The notes under the pieces were generated by a model. The model was not told the DNA's origin. It did no database searches and was given only the letters and a program-made list of their open reading frames with translations. 64,000 nucleotides of DNA from Thiomicrorhabdus lithotrophica (GTDB lineage: Bacteria > Pseudomonadota > Gammaproteobacteria > Thiomicrospirales > Thiomicrospiraceae): positions 868,001 through 932,000 of the forward strand of contig NZ_CP102381.1 in NCBI RefSeq assembly GCF_029201445.1, in the 5' to 3' direction. Within the stretch, counting starts at the first letter, position 1, and every line of letters starts with the position of its first letter. Made by a program: the position numbers and the translations under genes. Positions 60,832 to 64,000 of the stretch are shown one piece after another.

Positions 60832-61593
60832 TTATTTAAGTTTGCGATTCGTTAGGCAAAAATCCATCACTTCTTGTGGCACAAACGCATTCATTCTTTG
60901 TGTGTTCCATTCAAATTTACGCACTAAATCTTGATTGCTTTCTAATGTGAACTTAACGGTTTGGCCATTTTTTACAGCTTGGTTGATTTGCTCAAAAAAA
61001 TCTCTAGCATCATCAGGCGTTTTTCCAGGTCTAAAACTTGGCATCTCTTGAAAGGTAAAAGAGTAGAAAAAGCTCATACCTAACAGGCCTGGTTGTATTT
61101 TGTTTTCTGTTTTAAATAGGTTAGTTAGGTGTTTGTTTTGACCGCCTACGGAAACATCGTAGTTTTCATAGTCATCTTCTATCGTCACTTTTAATGATTG
61201 CTTGTCATCGTAAATATAACCGTGTTTTGCAAACTTGGCAGAAGCGTTAGGTAACTCACCGTCATCTAATAGATTTTTTTCTTGTTCAGTATATTGCAGA
61301 CTGAAATTGGTGAAAAATGGTTTGCAACGTAGCTGTATGGCAGCTTGTTCACCATAGTTTTTGGGAATATAAAGAACGGTGGCGTTAGTGATTTCATCCG
61401 TAAAATCATTAGCCTGGTATTTCACTACCCAGCTATCGGAAATAAACTCACTCTCTTTTGGTGGGTTTTCAATGAGTTGGTTTTCAGCGTAAGCAGCGCT
61501 TAAGCTTGCACTTAATAAAAGTCCAGCTATAAATTGAAACTTTAGTTTGCTTGGTGAATGATCAAATTGATTTTTCAAAAAATATAAAATCAC
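60832..61593 (-). CDS. Exported protein of unknown function
   Basis: 253 aa, not recognised. A hydrophobic signal segment (about 20-36, FIAGLLLSASLSAAYA) suggests export to the periplasm. The mature part has no membrane segment and no obvious catalytic motif. It contains two widely spaced Cys (about 95 and 246), which could form a disulfide. Monocistronic, between smpB and divergent ratA. Real coding is supported by a clean signal peptide and the absence of a competing frame. Confidence 0.7.
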   Translation of the reverse strand: MILYFLKNQFDHSPSKLKFQFIAGLLLSASLSAAYAENQLIENPPKESEFISDSWVVKYQANDFTDEITNATVLYIPKNYGEQAAIQLRCKPFFTNFSLQYTEQEKNLLDDGELPNASAKFAKHGYIYDDKQSLKVTIEDDYENYDVSVGGQNKHLTNLFKTENKIQPGLLGMSFFYSFTFQEMPSFRPGKTPDDARDFFEQINQAVKNGQTVKFTLESNQDLVRKFEWNTQRMNAFVPQEVMDFCLTNRKLK

Positions 61594-61749
61594 GTATTTC
61601 TCCTTAAGAAAGCACTCATAAATTCACTGATGATTATTTATTCTAACATTCAGCTTAATGAATCGGGCTTTGTTATAATATTTGCCTTGAATTTATAACG
61701 CCAGCTCGTTTGTTTTTAGTAACTAACGTAGTAACTACCTAAGAATTAT

Positions 61750-62181
61750 ATGAAGAAAATTGCCCGAACCGCTTTGTTACCCTACTCAGCAGAACAAGTT
61801 TATAAGTTAGTGAATGATGTAAAGTCTTATCCAGAGTTTTTACCTTGGTGTGGCGGTTCTGATGTGCTTGCAGAGTCTGAATATGAGATGCAAGCGAGTG
61901 TGACGATTGCCAAGGCGGGTATTAAACAAACATTTGAGACTCGCAACCACTTAGTGCCAAGTGAACGTATTGAAATGCACCTGGTTAACGGGCCTTTTAA
62001 GTCATTGCGTGGTGAGTGGGAGTTTAAAGTTTTAGATGTGGATGCTTGTAAAATTTTATTTGAAGTCGAGTTTGAAGTGAGTAGCGGAATCTTAAACGCC
62101 GCGATTGGCCCAATCTTTGAACATATTGCGAGCACTTTGGTGGATTCATTTTGTGAACGTGCTAAACAGATATACGGTTAG
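61750..62181 (+). CDS. ratA: RatA/COQ10-like START-domain protein
   Basis: 143 aa. START/polyketide-cyclase fold with ARTALLPYSAEQVYKLVNDV and YPEFLPWCGGS, the family signature, ending CERAKQIYG. In E. coli RatA (YfjG) inhibits 70S formation; relatives bind ubiquinone. It lies between divergent smpB (across the unknown gene) and rnfH, the classical neighbourhood. Confidence 0.93.
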   Translation: MKKIARTALLPYSAEQVYKLVNDVKSYPEFLPWCGGSDVLAESEYEMQASVTIAKAGIKQTFETRNHLVPSERIEMHLVNGPFKSLRGEWEFKVLDVDACKILFEVEFEVSSGILNAAIGPIFEHIASTLVDSFCERAKQIYG

Positions 62182-62191
62182 GAAGTGTTAA

Positions 62192-62482
62192 ATGAGTGCG
62201 AAGATTAAAATTGAAGTTGCTTATGCCTTGGAAGAGATTCAATACCTGTTTTCGGAATCTGTGGAAGAGGGAACAACCGTTATTGAGGCGTTAAAAGGCT
62301 CTAAGTTATTAAAAGAGTTACCAGGCCTGGTTATTGATAAAGTCGGTATATTTGGTAAATTAGTCACATATGATACGGTGTTGCGAGAAGGGGACAGAAT
62401 TGAAGTGTATCGTCCTTTAAAAGTGGATCCGAGAGATCGCAGAAGACAAAAAGTTGAAGAAGAGCGTAAAGCCGCCAAGTAA
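62192..62482 (+). CDS. rnfH: RnfH-family ubiquitin-like protein
   Basis: 96 aa, beta-grasp protein (RatB/YfjF) with KIEVAYALEEIQYLFSESVEEG and the C-terminal DRIEVYRPLKVDPRDRRR. It starts 10 bases after ratA. Function is unclear in general. An exact palindrome at 62320-62331 encodes PGLV. Confidence 0.93.
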   Translation: MSAKIKIEVAYALEEIQYLFSESVEEGTTVIEALKGSKLLKELPGLVIDKVGIFGKLVTYDTVLREGDRIEVYRPLKVDPRDRRRQKVEEERKAAK

Positions 62483-62543
62483 GTTTTTAGCTGATTTCAA
62501 TACAAGTTTAATATTAAAAGTTAAATATCAAAACTAAGTCTAT

Positions 62544-62582
62544 AAAAAAGGCCTGAATAGCATAGTGTTATTCAGGCCTTTT
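62544..62582. terminator. Convergent terminator between rnfH and bamE
   Basis: AAAAAAGGCCTGAATA and TATTCAGGCCTTTT arms, stem about 12 bp. Both arms contain AGGCCT, the core of the dispersed palindrome. Confidence 0.9.
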
Positions 62583-62618
62583 CTTTAAGCTGGATTAATA
62601 TTTACTAGCGTTTATTAA

Positions 62619-63029
62619 TTAAAACCAACCTAACCCTAACCAAGAATCATCTTCTTTAAGCTTTACATTTTGTTCAGCCATTTTCCAACTATTTAATAAA
62701 TTATCATTATCAAACTTTAGCACTAGGTGTTTTGCTAAGTTTTTAGTCTGAGAGTTTTCAGTCGAAGTGTAGTAAATGTATTCCCAGTGTTTAGGGTTAA
62801 ATGCATTTTGACCCATTGGAGGTCCTAATAATTCTCTAACTTGGGCTTGAGTTAAACCCTCTTGAAGCAGTTTTACTGACTCGTTAGTCATTACATTGCC
62901 TTGAGTCAACGGTGCTTTATAAGGTTCAAGGTAAGAACAGCCTGCAAGTAAGCTTAAACTGAATAATCCCGCCAAAAGAAGCGCAGTAAAGTGGTAAGGT
63001 TTTTTTAGAGAAGTATTTACTTTAGACAT
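62619..63029 (-). CDS. bamE: Outer membrane assembly lipoprotein BamE
   Basis: 136 aa. The signal peptide ends in a lipobox (LSLLAGC, Cys about 32), followed by the SmpA/OmlA fold: GLTQAQVRELLGPPMG and WEYIYYT. Part of the BAM complex for outer-membrane proteins. The ATG at 63029 (MSKV) is chosen because the preceding 21 codons are unconserved. It is divergent from fur, as in Pseudomonas. Confidence 0.94.
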   Translation of the reverse strand: MSKVNTSLKKPYHFTALLLAGLFSLSLLAGCSYLEPYKAPLTQGNVMTNESVKLLQEGLTQAQVRELLGPPMGQNAFNPKHWEYIYYTSTENSQTKNLAKHLVLKFDNDNLLNSWKMAEQNVKLKEDDSWLGLGWF

Positions 63030-63160
63030 GCTTTCCTCAGAATGAACAGTGGCTTGATATAAGCTCTGTAGAGCGTTTTTTAGTAAACGCAATATTTCTA
63101 TTTAAATTTTAGTTAAAGATAATTTAAGGTATTATACACACTATTATTGATATGCACCTT

Positions 63161-63189
63161 TTGACATATCAATTAAATTTTTTGAATAT
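63161..63189 (+). promoter_or_regulatory. Possible fur promoter
   Basis: TTGACA (63161-63166), a 17-base spacer and GAATAT (63184-63189) in the AT-rich bamE-fur intergenic region. The -35 is perfect and the -10 poor. Confidence 0.4.
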
Positions 63190-63258
63190 TTGAGTATTCA
63201 GATTGCGTTTGATTAAATAGAAATTTTGAACAAATCGTTGGTTAAATTAGAGGATGTT

Positions 63259-63669
63259 ATGAGCGGAGCAGAACTCAAAAAAGTCGGTTTAAAAGTAACC
63301 TTACCAAGGCTAAAAATTTTAGAAATTTTAGAGCGTGCTGGTGAAGAGCATCATTTAACGGCTGAAGACGTTTATAAAATTTTGCTTGAACAGGGTGAAG
63401 AAGTTGGTTTGGCAACCGTTTATAGAGTCCTTACACAGTTTGAACAGGCTGGAATTGTTAGACGTTTAAACTTTGAAAATAACATCTCAATTTTTGAATT
63501 AGATACGGGTGATAATCATGATCACCTAGTTTGTTTAAAAAGTGGACGTGTTAAAGAGTTTGTAGATCCGGTTATTGAGAGTCGTATTCAAGAGATTGCC
63601 AAAGAAAATGGTTATGATTTATCAGGACACAGTTTGGTGATTTACGGAGCTTTGCCAGAAGAATCTTAA
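63259..63669 (+). CDS. fur: Ferric uptake regulator Fur
   Basis: 136 aa. DNA-binding wHTH (VTLPRLKILEILE...HLTAEDVYKILLEQGEEVGLATVYRVLTQFEQAGIVRR) and a dimerisation/metal domain with GDNHDHLVC. The ATG at 63259 has AGAGGA upstream; a TTG 11 codons earlier is not preferred. The second Cys of the E. coli CxxC structural zinc site is Ser here (CLKSG), as in several other Fur proteins that lack that site. Confidence 0.96.
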   Translation: MSGAELKKVGLKVTLPRLKILEILERAGEEHHLTAEDVYKILLEQGEEVGLATVYRVLTQFEQAGIVRRLNFENNISIFELDTGDNHDHLVCLKSGRVKEFVDPVIESRIQEIAKENGYDLSGHSLVIYGALPEES

Positions 63670-63692
63670 AATCCTATAAATCTATTTTTCAT

Positions 63693-63724
63693 AAAAAAGG
63701 GGCTTAAATTTAAGCCCCTTTTTT
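63693..63724. terminator. Convergent terminator between fur and recN
   Basis: AAAAAAGGGGCTTAAA / TTTAAGCCCCTTTTTT: a perfect palindrome with A and T runs. Confidence 0.92.
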
Positions 63725-63793
63725 GTTAACGCTTTTTTTTATGCTGAACATTTTAAATGTTTAAAATAAAACCAACTGCGTATTTCACCAAAG

Positions 63794-64000
63794 TTATACC
63801 GTTTTACTCTGCGCGGTATCTAGCATCTCTTTAGCGTGGTTTAGAGTTTGCTCGGTTAGGGTTAAGCCTCCTAACATTCTGGCTAACTCTTCTACTCGTT
63901 GTGCAGGTTCAAGACGGTTTACTTGAGTCGTGGTGACATCCCCTTGGGTTTGTTTAGCAATGTGCAAATGGTTATGGCCATGAGAAGCGACTTGTGCCAA
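63794..64000 (-). CDS. recN: DNA repair protein RecN, C-terminal end (truncated by window edge)
   Basis: The last 68 residues are visible: QVASHGHNHLHIAKQTQGD (SMC-like head, after the signature region) and RVEELARMLGGLTLTEQTLN, as in RecN C-termini. The reading frame continues beyond the right edge. Neighbourhood bamE-fur-recN fits gammaproteobacteria. Confidence 0.9.
   Translation of the reverse strand: MAQVASHGHNHLHIAKQTQGDVTTTQVNRLEPAQRVEELARMLGGLTLTEQTLNHAKEMLDTAQSKTV

Overview
The window is a chromosomal segment of a moderately AT-rich gammaproteobacterium. Gene content and order (rne/rluC divergent; yceD-rpmF-plsX-fabHDG-acpP-fabF-pabBC-mltG-tmk-holB-tatD; ratA-rnfH next to bamE, fur, recN and smpB/ssrA) are typical of that class. 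The style of the sequence suggests the Thiomicrospira/Thiomicrorhabdus/Hydrogenovibrio group, but this is an inference without a database search. The tmRNA is intact and encodes the tag ANDDNYSLAA.

Layout. 1-4.1 kb: end of gcvP, a GcvR-like ACT protein, serS and a small MGMT-family protein. 4.2-13.0 kb: tRNA-Ser(UGA), then a type I restriction-modification island (hsdM, hsdS, a membrane/coiled-coil gene, a Fic gene, hsdR), closed by an imperfect direct repeat of the tRNA 3' end and its terminator. 13.1-15.8 kb: two unrecognised genes, one acidic protein with tandem repeats and one membrane-anchored coiled-coil protein. 16-20 kb: rluA, a low-molecular-weight phosphatase and rne, with an 800-base leader. 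20.8-35.9 kb: rluC, a HAD phosphatase, maf (inverted) and the long fatty-acid/folate/cell-wall/replication cluster. 36-39 kb: an ABC exporter and folD. 39.2-39.6 kb: tRNA-Pro, -Arg, -His.

39.9-55 kb is the main accessory locus. A + strand operon (ABC binding protein, membrane desaturase-like di-iron enzyme, MBL-fold hydrolase, TIM-barrel isomerase-like protein, DMT transporter) converges on a - strand operon (ABC permease, ABC ATPase, NikR-like regulator, two DUF1989 proteins, urea/guanidine carboxylase, allophanate hydrolase). birA (biotin ligase) lies upstream of the - operon. The DUF1989 pair matches carboxyguanidine deiminase, so the likely pathway is guanidine (or a derivative) -> carboxyguanidine -> allophanate -> ammonia + CO2. 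The + strand enzymes have no assigned role in that pathway and may extend it to a new substrate. The NikR-like regulator has lost three of four nickel ligands.

55-64 kb: hrpB, a glutamate-type dehydrogenase, an exported peroxiredoxin, ssrA, smpB, an unknown exported protein, ratA, rnfH, bamE, fur and the end of recN.

Across the whole window runs a highly iterated palindrome, ACCAGGCCTGGT. I count 15 exact copies and about 20 near-copies, between genes, inside genes and inside terminators. Chance would give about 0.001 exact copies at roughly 40% GC. This is the most striking non-gene signal here.
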